This document shows positions 51,748 through 59,996 of a stretch of 64,000 nt of DNA, piece after piece. Source of the stretch: CADCVQ01 sp038260305 (GTDB lineage: Bacteria > Actinomycetota > Thermoleophilia > Solirubrobacterales > Solirubrobacteraceae); NCBI GenBank assembly GCA_038260305.1, contig JBBSNY010000006.1:118202-182201 (forward strand). The letters are read 5' to 3'. The notes beneath the pieces are model-generated. The model saw only the letters and a list, made by a program, of their open reading frames with translations, did no database searches and was not told the origin of the DNA. Numbering within the stretch: the first letter of the stretch is position 1; the number at the start of each line of letters is the position of its first letter. The position numbers and the translations under genes are program-made.

Positions 51748-52080
51748 GCTGTGTGCGCCGTATCATCCCGCTGACGGTCGGCTGGGAGCGGCTGCCGAAG
51801 TCCTATTCCGTCCACGGCGATATGACGGGCGGGACGCTCGTCGAGCCGGTGCCGGCGATCGTGCTCGATACCGACGGCGAGCCGCTCGAAGATGCGCTCG
51901 CGGCGCACGGCATCGCGCTCTCCGACATCGTGCGGATCCACCTCTCGCCTGCAGGCGGTTGCCGCGGCGCGCGGCCTGCCGCTCGTCCCGGGCCACGACC
52001 CGCTCGCGTGGCTCGCGCTGACCGCCGAGCTCGTGCCCGGCAGCGAGCGCGCGGCGCCTCAGCCGGCCGACGCCTCGTAG
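51744..52080 (+). pseudogene. MBL-fold lactonase-like gene with internal deletion
   Basis: The first frame (GTG at 51744) reads RRIIPLTVGWERLPKSYSVH and EPVPAIVLDTDGEPLEDALA, then DIVRIHLS, which is the N-terminal part of N-acyl homoserine lactonase-type MBL proteins. It jumps near 51950 to another frame reading AVAAARGLPLVPGHDPLAWL and ending QPADAS, the family's C-terminal end. The central metal-binding HxHxDH region is deleted, so the gene is inactive. It is coupled to the carboxyltransferase stop, so it was once part of the same operon. Confidence 0.65.
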
Positions 52081-52991
52081 GTGAGCCGCAGCCCTTCACG
52101 CAGCGGCGTGCTCGCGCGCCAGTCGAGCAGCTCCAGTGCTCGCCCCGCGGCGAGGCACGAGCGGTCGATCTCGCCCGTCCGCGCGGGTTTGAACGTGGCC
52201 TCGGGCGCACCGGGGCCATGATGCTCGGAGAGGATCCGCAGCAGCTCGAGCACCGTCGTCTCCGTCTCGGTGCCGATGTTCACGACGCCGCCGGTGGTGC
52301 CGTCGCCCGCGCTCAGTAGGGCTCCGACGAGATCGCCGACGTAGATGTAGTCGCGCGTCTGGGTACCGTCGCCGAAGATCCAGGGGGATACGCCGGTGCG
52401 CAGGCGCCCGCAGAAGATCGCGATGACGCCGGCCTCGCCGTGCGGGTCCTGACGCGGTCCATAGACGTTGCCGAAGCGCAGCGCCAGCGTCGACATGCCG
52501 TAGAGCCGCTCGTAGAGACCGAGATAGCGCTCGGCGCAGAACTTGCTCTGCCCATAAGCGGCCATCGGCAGCGGCTCGACCGTCTCTGGCGTGGGCATCA
52601 GATCGGTCTCTCCGTAGATCGCGCCGCCCGTCGAGGACAGCACGAGCCGGCCGGCGCCGGCCAGGCGCCCGGCCTCGAGGACGTTGATGGTGCCCTCGAC
52701 GTTCGTACGGGCGTCATAGCCCGGGTCGGCGAGCGAGACGCGCACGTCGACTTGGGCCGCGAGATGGAAGATCGTCTGTGGCCGGGCCTCGGCGACGATC
52801 TCGGTGATCGCCGGCGCGTCGCGCACGTCCGCGCGGCGCAGCAGTGCGCCCGCGGCGAGGGCGCCCACGAGGTTGCGCTCGTGCCCGCTGGAGAGGTCGT
52901 CGATGACCGTGACCGTGTCGCCGCGTGCAATGAGCGCATCGACGAGATGCGATCCGATGAAGCCGGCCCCTCCGGTCACGAGCGCGCGCAT
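52059..52991 (-). CDS. NAD-dependent epimerase/dehydratase (UDP-glucose 4-epimerase-like)
   Basis: The 310-residue extended SDR has the glycine-rich ALVTGGAGFIGSHLVDALI, DDLSSGHERN, HLAAQVDVRVSLADP, catalytic YGQSKF in MAAYGQSKFCAERY, and the substrate block LALRFGNVYGPRQDPHG. The layout matches GalE and related nucleotide-sugar epimerases; the exact substrate is undetermined. ATG 52991 fits the start of the cofactor strand. Its end overlaps the MBL pseudogene on the other strand. Confidence 0.88.
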   Translation of the reverse strand: MRALVTGGAGFIGSHLVDALIARGDTVTVIDDLSSGHERNLVGALAAGALLRRADVRDAPAITEIVAEARPQTIFHLAAQVDVRVSLADPGYDARTNVEGTINVLEAGRLAGAGRLVLSSTGGAIYGETDLMPTPETVEPLPMAAYGQSKFCAERYLGLYERLYGMSTLALRFGNVYGPRQDPHGEAGVIAIFCGRLRTGVSPWIFGDGTQTRDYIYVGDLVGALLSAGDGTTGGVVNIGTETETTVLELLRILSEHHGPGAPEATFKPARTGEIDRSCLAAGRALELLDWRASTPLREGLRLTYEASAG

Positions 52992-53170
52992 GAGATGGCC
53001 AGCGTACGGCAGTCCGCCGCGACCCGGCATGGCGCGCGACCCGGTCGCGCCCGTCGGGCCAGGTTGTGCCACGCTCGTCGCCTGACGCTTCCGGCGCGGG
53101 CCGCCCGCAATGGCCCATCGGGCGAATCCGCCGCAGCGAGTCCTGGCCGGACGGCCAATGGTGAGGCTCC

Positions 53171-53476
53171 ATCGCCGTCCATCTCGCGCTCATCCTGCTG
53201 CGCAACAACGGGATCGCCGCGCGCTATGTCAGCGGGTACCTATGGGCCGCGTCGGCCGACGAGGGCGACGACTCGGTCGAGGTCGAGACGCACGCCTGGC
53301 TCGAGGCGCTGTTGCCGGGCGAGGACGGACGCGGCGAGCCGGTGTGGGTCGGAGCCGACCCGACCAACCGCCGGCTGGCAGGCGAGCGCCACGTCAAGAT
53401 CGGCTATGGGCGCCATTACGGCGACGTCCCACCGGTGCGCGGCGTGTACAACAAGGGGACGGCTCCGTCCTCGTAG
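53171..53476 (+). pseudogene. C-terminal fragment of a transglutaminase-family protein
   Basis: The frame reads HLALILLRNNGIAARYVSGY, VETHAWLEALLPG, WVGADPTNRRLAGERHVKIG and ends VYNKGTAPSS. These are the catalytic-His and Asp blocks of bacterial transglutaminase-like proteins. The preceding catalytic-Cys block and the N-terminal half are gone, and no start codon precedes it. It is therefore an inactive remnant. Confidence 0.65.
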
Positions 53477-54039
53477 GCCCCAGCGAGCCCGATTGGTCAG
53501 GGCTTCTCGAGCAGACCGATCACATCTTCGCGGCCGCCCGCTCCTTGGCTCGCTGGTCGACGGCGCTCGACAGCGAACTGCGCAGATTCTTCACGAAGGG
53601 TGGTGTTCTGGAGGTTGTGCTTCTCGACTGCTCGAGCACCATGCAGATGCAACGCGCTGCCGACGACCACGCGGGACACAGTGGCATGCGGGCCGTGAAC
53701 CGAGTGAGTTCGAATGTGGTGCAAGGCCTGCAGCGCGTCGTGCTCCTTGCGGACGAGCACCCTAAGGGACGTGACGCGGCGTTGATCGTACGGGTCGTCG
53801 ACTCAGCCTCGTTTGCCTTCGTCTCGGCCCTGTTCGTACTATCGAAGGGCGGCGCTCGAAGACGGCTTGTGCTGCGTGCCCACGAGAACGTCCGCAAGGG
53901 CCTGACGGCTGGCCCAGTGCTTGTCGCGGACCTCGATGATCCGGCGTGGCAACAGTCTGCCAAGACCGAGGTCGAGGGCCTGCAACGGCTTTCGCCACGC
54001 CTGTCTGCCGCGGAGGTCAAGACCTTGGCCGGCGCCTGA
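53477..54039 (+). pseudogene. possible N-terminally cut PLD-like helper domain
   Basis: The frame begins directly after the transglutaminase fragment (GPSEPDWSGLLEQTDHIFAA) and continues to LSPRLSAAEVKTLAGA at 54039. It reads FFTKGGVLEVVLLDCSSTMQ, VVQGLQRVVLLADEHPKGRD and ALFVLSKGGARRRLVLRAHE. FFTKGG.LEVVLLD is like the opening strand of phospholipase D-like DUF5919 domains. The first in-frame start candidate is TTG 53545, without a ribosome-binding site. It looks truncated, and composition differs slightly from neighbours. Confidence 0.4.
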
Positions 54040-54076
54040 GAAGTTCGCCGACGCGGGCGGTAGGGTCCGCATCGAC

Positions 54077-54412
54077 ATGGCTCCCGGCCTACTCTCGACG
54101 CCCTCGGCGCTCCTCTCCCGCCATCTGCTCATCGGATGCTCGACAGGCTACAACGAGGATCTTCGCGGTCGATGGCCGGACCTCGTAAACGCTGCTGGCG
54201 CGAGGACTCTGGGAGCGTATGACCGCTGGATCGCCTTGCTCGCCGATCCTGACGTGCGCCAGCGACTCGAACGTCTCGATCGCCGCAGCGCGGAGCACGA
54301 TCAGCTGTTCGCCGACGTCAAGGAGTTGAGCGCAGAGTTCGAGCGGGGTCTGCTCGCGCTGCTCTTCGATACCTCGCTGAGCAGCGTCACGCGGCAGTAC
54401 GGCCTGTTCTGA
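54077..54412 (+). CDS. small protein of unknown function
   Basis: A 111-residue frame begins MAPGLLSTPSALLSRHLLIG and includes GYNEDLRGRWPDLVNAAGAR and LFADVKELSAEFERGLLALL. Helical and mildly acidic, with no recognised family. The frame opens as early as 53921, but coding bias improves after 54026. It sits in a stretch of broken genes, so it may itself be a remnant. Confidence 0.4.
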   Translation: MAPGLLSTPSALLSRHLLIGCSTGYNEDLRGRWPDLVNAAGARTLGAYDRWIALLADPDVRQRLERLDRRSAEHDQLFADVKELSAEFERGLLALLFDTSLSSVTRQYGLF

Positions 54413-54603
54413 CCCGGCGTGCGTCGTATGGCGCGGCACGGTCAGACCCGGGGGTTGATCCCAGTCAAGCGCCTGGGCCTGGTGTCGCCGTTCTCGTGGA
54501 ACGCCAGATTCGACATCCGCTGGGCCGACGCGCGCTGTTTCGGTCCCGGAGCCCGGAGATGTGGCCCAGAATCGGCGTGATGTCGTGCCGGGGCGGCGCA
54601 CGC

Positions 54604-54642
54604 TAGACTGAGGGCCGACCTGCCCCACGGCGGGTCGTTTTT
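54604..54642 (+). promoter_or_regulatory. rpmG leader: -10-like TAGACT and terminator-like hairpin
   Basis: TAGACT at 54604-54609 resembles a -10 box. GACCTGCC at 54617-54624 pairs with GGCGGGTC at 54629-54636, directly followed by GTTTTT. The hairpin plus T-run lies just after the expected start point and about 29 bases before the rpmG ATG. It may end upstream transcription or act as an attenuator for the ribosomal operon. Confidence 0.5.
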
Positions 54643-54670
54643 CTGTCCTCTTGCCGTCACGGAGCGCCGA

Positions 54671-54835
54671 ATGGCCCGCGGAGACGTGCGTATCGCTGTA
54701 ACCCTCGCCTGCGAGGATTGCAAGCGTCGCAACTACATGACCAATAAGAGCAAGCGCAACAACCCGGATCGCATCGGGCTGCGCAAGTACTGCAAATGGT
54801 GCAAGCGACACACGAACCATCGGGAGACCCGGTAA
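54671..54835 (+). CDS. rpmG: 50S ribosomal protein L33
   Basis: A 54-residue protein of the large ribosomal subunit. It has the zinc-binding form with Cys14/Cys17 (CEDC) and Cys41/Cys44 (CKWC), then the typical KRHTNHRETR end. ACGGAG precedes the ATG at six bases. It leads the conserved rpmG-secE-nusG-rplKA order, with secE 22 bases downstream. Other L33 forms without cysteines may exist elsewhere in the genome for zinc limitation. Confidence 0.95.
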   Translation: MARGDVRIAVTLACEDCKRRNYMTNKSKRNNPDRIGLRKYCKWCKRHTNHRETR

Positions 54836-54857
54836 CGGCCTCCCAGCACCGCATCTC

Positions 54858-55280
54858 ATGGCCCGAAACCGCCAGCGCGCTAAAGATCGTAAGCAACGTC
54901 AGCCCACCGAAGGGCCGGTCGGCGACGGCTCCTCGGAGCGCATCGATCCGTCGATCGCAGGTGGGGCGCCGCCGGACGATCTTGGCACCGCGCCTCCCCA
55001 TGTCGACTTCGACGACGATGACTCCGACGAGCCCGTGCAAGAGCTGGTCGGTGCCGCTGCCGGCGACGTCGCGGCGCCGCCCGCCAAGAAGGGATCGCCG
55101 GTCTTCCAGACCGTCGGGTTCCTGCGCGCATGCTGGGCTGAGCTGCAGCGCGTGCAGTGGCCCGACCGCCGTCAGGTCGGTCAGGCCACCGCGGTGGTCC
55201 TCGGTTTCGTCGTGATCGCCGGCGCGTTCCTCGGCCTCGCCGACATCGTCGCGCAGCGCATCGTCGACCTCATCCTGTAG
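54858..55280 (+). CDS. secE: protein translocase subunit SecE
   Basis: The 140-residue essential SecYEG subunit. The N-terminal 80 residues are an acidic, low-complexity cytoplasmic extension common in actinobacteria. The conserved amphipathic helix FLRACWAELQRVQWPDRRQV follows, then a single C-terminal membrane span (ATAVVLGFVVIAGAFLGLAD). It lies directly between rpmG and nusG, as expected. Confidence 0.95.
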   Translation: MARNRQRAKDRKQRQPTEGPVGDGSSERIDPSIAGGAPPDDLGTAPPHVDFDDDDSDEPVQELVGAAAGDVAAPPAKKGSPVFQTVGFLRACWAELQRVQWPDRRQVGQATAVVLGFVVIAGAFLGLADIVAQRIVDLIL

Positions 55281-55303
55281 TCCCCGACCTTTCGAGAGCA
55301 CTC

Positions 55304-55828
55304 ATGTTTCGCTGGTATGTCGTCAACACCTATTCCGGTCACGAGAACAAGGTCAAGCAGAACCTCGAGCATCGCGTGGTTTCGCTGAACCAGAAGCGCC
55401 ACGTGCGCCAGGTCGTCGTGCCGACCGAGTCCGTGTCCGAGATGAAGGACAACCAGAAGATCACGGTCGAGAAGCGCACGATGCCCGGCTACGTGCTCGT
55501 GAACATGGAGCTCAACGAGGACTCCTGGGGACTCGTCAAGGGCACGCCGGGCGTCACGGGCTTCGTCGGCGCGTCAAACGAGCCGGTCCCGCTCACGCAG
55601 GCCGAGGTCGATCGCCTGCTGCACCGCGATATCGTCATCAAGGACCGCATCAAGAAGGCGAGCTTCGTCATCGGCGAGTCGGTCAAGGTCGTCTCCGGGC
55701 CGCTGTCGGACTTCTCGGGTGAGATCTCCGAGATCAACGAGGACGCGGCCCGCTTGAAGGTCCTTGTGTCAATCTTCGGCCGCGAGACGCCGGTCGAAGT
55801 CGGATTTGACCAGGTCAAGAAGATCTAG
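55304..55828 (+). CDS. nusG: transcription termination/antitermination factor NusG
   Basis: The 174-residue factor binds RNA polymerase and links it to Rho or the ribosome. The NGN domain starts WYVVNTYSGHENKVKQNLEH and includes RTMPGYVLVNMELNEDSWGL. The C-terminal KOW domain is ESVKVVSGPLSDFSGEISEI. It lacks the long acidic N-terminal extension found in many actinobacterial NusG proteins. ATG 55304 matches the NGN start. Upstream of rplK as usual. Confidence 0.97.
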   Translation: MFRWYVVNTYSGHENKVKQNLEHRVVSLNQKRHVRQVVVPTESVSEMKDNQKITVEKRTMPGYVLVNMELNEDSWGLVKGTPGVTGFVGASNEPVPLTQAEVDRLLHRDIVIKDRIKKASFVIGESVKVVSGPLSDFSGEISEINEDAARLKVLVSIFGRETPVEVGFDQVKKI

Positions 55829-55855
55829 GGCCGCGCGCCCAGCGAGAGAACGAAC

Positions 55856-56278
55856 ATGGCTAAGAAAGTCCTTACGAAGATCAAGCTGCAGGCCGTCGGT
55901 GGCCAGGCCAGCCCGGCGCCGCCGGTCGGTCCCGCCCTGGGTCAGCACGGCATCAACATCATGGAGTTCTGCAAGGCGTTCAACGCGCAGACCCAGGCCG
56001 ATGCCGGCACGACGATCCCGGTCGTCATCACCGTCTACGAGGATCGCTCGTTCACGTTCGTCACGAAGACGCCGCCGGCCGCCGTGCTCATCAAGCAGGC
56101 CATCGGGATCTCCTCTGGATCGGCCGAGCCGCATCGCGTGAAGGTCGGCAAGATCACGCAGGCCCAGATTCGCGAGATCGCGGAGCGCAAGCTCGCCGAC
56201 CTGAACGCCAACGACGTCGACCAGGCTTCGAAGATCATCGCCGGTACGGCACGCAGCATGGGGGTCGACGTTGTCTAA
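55856..56278 (+). CDS. rplK: 50S ribosomal protein L11
   Basis: The 140-residue L11 forms the GTPase-associated stalk base with 23S rRNA. It contains KIKLQAVGGQASPAPPVGPA, LGQHGINIMEFCKAFNA and the thiostrepton-site helix region IREIAERKLADLNANDVDQA. It overlaps rplA by eight bases. Confidence 0.97.
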   Translation: MAKKVLTKIKLQAVGGQASPAPPVGPALGQHGINIMEFCKAFNAQTQADAGTTIPVVITVYEDRSFTFVTKTPPAAVLIKQAIGISSGSAEPHRVKVGKITQAQIREIAERKLADLNANDVDQASKIIAGTARSMGVDVV

Positions 56279-56999
56279 GCATGGAAAGACGTTTCTCGAG
56301 GCGCGCTCCAAGGTCGATCGCGAGCGCGAGCACACGCCCGTCGAGGCGATCGAGCTGCTGAAGTCGCTGCCCGGGCCGAAGTTCAACGAGACCGTCGAGG
56401 TCCACGTTCGTACCGGCCTCAACGTGCGCCACGCCGACGAGCAGCTGCGCGGCACGATCGCGCTGCCCAACGGCCTCGGCAAGGAGGTCCGCATCGCGGT
56501 CTTCGCGCAGGGCGACAAGGCGAAGGAGGCCGAGGAGGCCGGCGCCGACATCGTCGGCGCCGAGGACCTCGCCAAGCGCGTCGAGGAGGGCTTCACGGAC
56601 TTCGACGTCGCGATCGCGACGCCCGACCTCATGCCCGTCGTCGGCCGTCTCGGCCGCGTGCTCGGCCCGCAGGGCAAGATGCCCAACCCGAAGGTCGGCA
56701 CCGTGACGATGGACGTCGCCAAGGCGATCCGGGAGTCCAAGGCCGGCAAGGTCGAGTACCGCACCGACCGCACCGCAAACGTGCATCTCGCGATCGGCAA
56801 GAAGGACTTCACCGAACGTCAGCTGCTGGAGAACTACGCCGCGATCATCGACGAGCTGATCCGCGCCAAGCCGTCCGGCGCCAAGGGTCGCTATCTGAAG
56901 ACGATCACGTTGGCGTCGACCATGGGCCCCGGCGTCAAGGTCGACCCGTCCCGAACCCGCGACATCCTCGAGGAGACCGCCCCGGCGTCCGTCGCCTGA
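56271..56999 (+). CDS. rplA: 50S ribosomal protein L1
   Basis: The 242-residue L1 forms the mobile stalk at the E-site and can repress its own operon. It has SKHGKTFLEARSKVDRERE, NVRHADEQLRGTIALPNG, and the signature MPNPKVGTVTMDVAKAIRES. The start is TTG at 56271, inside the rplK end, since no ATG is in frame at the expected N-terminus. Confidence 0.96.
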   Translation: MSKHGKTFLEARSKVDREREHTPVEAIELLKSLPGPKFNETVEVHVRTGLNVRHADEQLRGTIALPNGLGKEVRIAVFAQGDKAKEAEEAGADIVGAEDLAKRVEEGFTDFDVAIATPDLMPVVGRLGRVLGPQGKMPNPKVGTVTMDVAKAIRESKAGKVEYRTDRTANVHLAIGKKDFTERQLLENYAAIIDELIRAKPSGAKGRYLKTITLASTMGPGVKVDPSRTRDILEETAPASVA

Positions 57000-57066
57000 G
57001 CGTTCATTCGAGGCCACCGCAGACCCCGGGCTCGCCGATAGGCGGGAAGTCCCGGCGAGGAGGCAG

Positions 57067-57729
57067 ATGAACCGAGAGCAGAAAGCTGCGGTGATCGAGG
57101 AGATCGCCGTCGAGATCAAGCAGTCCGGCGCGGTCTTCGCCGTGGACTACCGCGGCATGTCCGTCGCACAGGGGGCGGAGCTTCGCACGAAGCTGCGCGA
57201 GGTCGACGCGACGCTGCGCGTCGTCAAGAACACCCTGACGATCCGCGCCGCCGACGAGGCCGGCGCCGAGGGCCTGAAGCCGATGCTCGCCGGCCCGACG
57301 GCGCTGACGTTCGTCCGCGGCGACGCGGCGACGGCGGCCAAGGCGGTCTCCGACTACGCCCGCATCACCCAGTTGCTGTCGTTCAAGGGCGGCATCATGG
57401 ATGGCCAGCCGCTCGCCGCCGAGCAGGTCTCGGCGATCGCGAAGCTGCCGTCGCGCGACATCCTGCACGCACAGCTCGTGAACATCGTCGCGTCGCCGTT
57501 GACCGGCCTCGTGACGAGCCTGTCGAACCTCATCTCGGGGCTCGCGCGGCAGCTCGCGCAGGTCGTCGAGAAGAAGGAGTCCGGCGAGATCCCCTCCGGC
57601 GCGGCGCCGGCGGTCGAGGCGCCTGCCGAGCCCGTGGCGCCTGCCGAGCCCGAGGCGCCTGCCGAAGCACCCGAGCCTGAGGCGGCCGTTGCCGCCGACA
57701 CGACATCAGACACTGACGAGAAGGAGTAA
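57067..57729 (+). CDS. rplJ: 50S ribosomal protein L10
   Basis: The 220-residue L10 anchors L7/L12 dimers. The core is standard (VFAVDYRGMSVAQGAELRTK, VVKNTLTIRAADEAGAEGLK, KLPSRDILHAQLVNIVASPL). It carries an unusual acidic Ala/Pro/Glu tail of about 45 residues after the L7/L12-binding helix. The 67-base leader after rplA is GC-rich with a GCAGACC stretch and could be the L10-leader autoregulatory RNA, but I could not confirm its fold. GAGGAGG precedes the ATG. Confidence 0.96.
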   Translation: MNREQKAAVIEEIAVEIKQSGAVFAVDYRGMSVAQGAELRTKLREVDATLRVVKNTLTIRAADEAGAEGLKPMLAGPTALTFVRGDAATAAKAVSDYARITQLLSFKGGIMDGQPLAAEQVSAIAKLPSRDILHAQLVNIVASPLTGLVTSLSNLISGLARQLAQVVEKKESGEIPSGAAPAVEAPAEPVAPAEPEAPAEAPEPEAAVAADTTSDTDEKE

Positions 57730-57734
57730 TCACC

Positions 57735-58109
57735 ATGGCGACGTCCACAGCAGAATGGATCGAGGAGCTCAAGGGCATCTCGGTGCTGGAGCTCAGCGAG
57801 CGCATCAAGGCCCTCGAGGAGGAGTTCGGCGTCTCGGCGCAGGCAGCCGCGGCGGCCCCCGCCGCTACCGCCGACGCCGCCCCCGCCGAGGAGGAGCAGA
57901 CGACGTTCGACGTCATCATCACGGCGGCCGGCGACAAGAAGATCCAGGTCATCAAGGTCGTTCGCGCGGCCACGAGCCTCGGTCTCAAGGAGGCCAAGGC
58001 GCTCGTCGACGAGGCCCCGAAGGCGGTCCGCGAGGGCGTCGACAAGGACGAGGCCGCGAAGCTCAAGCAGGAGCTCGAGGAAGCAGGCGCGTCCGTCGAG
58101 GTCAAGTAG
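57735..58109 (+). CDS. rplL: 50S ribosomal protein L7/L12
   Basis: The 124-residue stalk protein recruits translational GTPases. The N-terminal dimer domain (WIEELKGISVLELSERIKAL), Ala-rich hinge and C-terminal GTPase-contact domain (DKKIQVIKVVRAATSLGLKE, AKALVDEAPKAVREGV) are intact. It starts five bases after rplJ. A degraded second copy lies 1.5 kb downstream. Confidence 0.97.
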   Translation: MATSTAEWIEELKGISVLELSERIKALEEEFGVSAQAAAAAPAATADAAPAEEEQTTFDVIITAAGDKKIQVIKVVRAATSLGLKEAKALVDEAPKAVREGVDKDEAAKLKQELEEAGASVEVK

Positions 58110-58139
58110 TCGCGCGGCCTGCGGCCGTGACCAGCCGGC

Positions 58140-58169
58140 CCGAAGGGCGTCCATCGTGACGCCCTTCGG
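58140..58169 (+). terminator. 12-bp perfect hairpin after rplL
   Basis: CCGAAGGGCGTC at 58140-58151 pairs exactly with GACGCCCTTCGG at 58158-58169 around a six-base loop, 31 bases after the rplL stop. There is no T-run. It probably ends the rplJL transcript. Confidence 0.65.
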
Positions 58170-58300
58170 TCGTTCGGGCGGCGCTCGTGCCCGCTGATCG
58201 GTGACAATCCGGTGTATCACGCGCGGGTGCCGCGCACTGATCACATGTGGCGCCGCGAAACGCGGGCCGCTCCACACCCGCGAACGAGGACCCGAACACC

Positions 58301-58990
58301 ATGACCATGCCCAAGAACGCGGCCACGGTCGTGGTCGCGACGATCGCGCTGGCCGGCGCCGCCGCCGCTCCGACCCTCGCCGACGGCGATTCCGGGCCCG
58401 ATACGTGCATCAAGGGTTTCGTCTGGCGCGACGCCGGTCCGGCCGACCACGTCTGCGTCCCCCCAGCGACCCGCACCCAGGCCGCCGCCGACAACGCGCA
58501 GGCGGCCGCGCGGCGCGATCCCAACGGCACCTGCCTGGCGGGCTTCGTCTCGCGTGAAGCGTTCGCCGGCGACGACGTCTGCGTCCTGCCGGCCACACAC
58601 GCGCAGGCGGCAGCCGACAACGCCGCCGCTGCGAGCCGCCGCGTGTCCGTGCGGCTCGTGATCTCGAAGTACTCCCCGCCGCAGCAGACATGCCCCGACG
58701 AGGACACATGCACGACGAACAACGACGGTGCTCCGCGCTACCGCGCGACCGCGAACCACATCAACGTCGGCAAGGTGCGGCTGTTCCTGCGGCGTCTGAA
58801 CGGCACGAAGCTCGCGTCGTGGACGATCACGTCGACGCCGAACTCGGCCGCGCCCGGCGGCCGGATCTCGTTTCGCACGACCCGGCTGGCCTGCTCGGGC
58901 AAGAACAACGCGTACTTCCAGTTGCAGGACCTCAGCTCGGGCCGCCTCTCCACCAAGCGCGCCGTGCGCACGGGCTGCGCGACGCTGTAG
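58301..58990 (+). CDS. secreted protein with tandem C-x-GFV-R repeats
   Basis: A 229-residue exported protein. After the signal peptide (AATVVVATIALAGAAAAPTL) come two tandem repeats of about 40 residues, each reading C.(A/K)GFV.R.A...D.VCV.PAT..QAAADNA, with paired cysteines likely forming disulfides. The C-terminal domain of about 110 residues is beta-rich with further cysteines. Such repeats occur in many actinobacterial secreted proteins of unknown function. It lies inside the rplL-rpoB gap. Confidence 0.75.
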   Translation: MTMPKNAATVVVATIALAGAAAAPTLADGDSGPDTCIKGFVWRDAGPADHVCVPPATRTQAAADNAQAAARRDPNGTCLAGFVSREAFAGDDVCVLPATHAQAAADNAAAASRRVSVRLVISKYSPPQQTCPDEDTCTTNNDGAPRYRATANHINVGKVRLFLRRLNGTKLASWTITSTPNSAAPGGRISFRTTRLACSGKNNAYFQLQDLSSGRLSTKRAVRTGCATL

Positions 58991-59066
58991 CGGTTGTGCT
59001 CCGGTCCGAGCCCTCACCGGCCGCGGACCGGTCGCCTTCCTCGTTGGCCTCGGGCTGCCCGGACCC

Positions 59067-59432
59067 TCAGGCGGCAGCCGGCGGCGGCTCGCCCTGGAAC
59101 CGATCGACCTTCGCGCCCAGAGCGCGGTGCCACTCCCGCGTCTCCCGCCGCCAGCTCCGAGACTCCTCACGCCAGACCTCATGGTCCTGCTGCCCCGCTC
59201 GGATCTCCGACATGAGGGCACCGAGGATCGTCGTCGCCTGCTGCAGGTAGGTGCGGAGATCCTCGAAGGCGACGCGATTGCGCTCCATCGATTCGTGCAG
59301 CTGCGCCATGAGTTGATGGCCATCGCGCATGTAGTCCTTGAGCGTCTCGTTGCCGCGCTCGATGTTCTCGTTGCTGCGTTCGATGTTGTCGAGCTGCCGG
59401 TCGACCCGGCGCATCCACTCCTGCTCGTCCAT
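59067..59432 (-). CDS. coiled-coil protein of unknown function
   Basis: A 121-residue protein, highly charged and helical throughout. It starts MDEQEWMRRVDRQLDNIERS, then has repeated NIERSNENIERGNETL units, and ends near HRALGAKVDRFQGEPPPAAA. Heptad periodicity predicts a coiled coil. A short protein at 59997-60170 also begins MDEQ. Function unknown. Confidence 0.65.
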   Translation of the reverse strand: MDEQEWMRRVDRQLDNIERSNENIERGNETLKDYMRDGHQLMAQLHESMERNRVAFEDLRTYLQQATTILGALMSEIRAGQQDHEVWREESRSWRRETREWHRALGAKVDRFQGEPPPAAA

Positions 59433-59575
59433 GGGTTCATTGTGCCACCCCAAATGCGCAGATCCAACACACGATCCGCACACGACTGCTACGAATCCGT
59501 CACGCCCTGCGTCATCCTCGGCGCACGTGCCGGACACCCTCGTCGCCACAGAGGTGACGAGAAGGTGTAGGAACC

Positions 59576-59940
59576 ATGAGCATCTCCGTGCTCGAGCCGA
59601 GCGAGCGCATCAAGGCACTCGAGGAGGAGTTCGGCGTGTCGGCTCAGGCCGCCGCCGCCGCCACTCCCGCCGCCGCCGCCACTCCCGCCTCCGGTGGCGG
59701 CGACGCCGCCCCGTCGAGGAGGAGCAGACGACGTTCGACCTCATCATCACAACGGCCGGCGACAAGAAGATCCAGGTCATCAAGGTTGTCCGCTCGGCCA
59801 CGAGCTCGGCCCGAAGGAGGCCAAGGCGCTCGTCGACGACGCCCCGAAGGCCGTCCGCGAGGGCGTCGACAACGACGACGCCGCGAAGCTCAAGCAGGAG
59901 CTCGAGGAAGCCGGAGCGTCCGTCGAGATCAAGCAGTCGC
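59576..59940 (+). pseudogene. decayed second copy of rplL
   Basis: The sequence is a clear duplicate of rplL: SISVLEPSERIKALEEEFGV, then after a frameshift near 59715 EEEQTTFDLIITTAGDKKIQ, and after another near 59810 KEAKALVDDAPKAVREGVDN and LKQELEEAGASVEIK. The first 11 residues (the dimer-domain start) are missing, two frameshifts are present and the stop codon is lost. The preceding bases (GACGAGAAGG) also match the end of rplJ before rplL, so the duplicated segment includes flanking sequence. Confidence 0.85.
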
Positions 59941-59996
59941 GGCCAGCGGGCTGCGTGGGAGGACCGGAGGGCGCCCATCGCGGCGCCCATCGCTGG

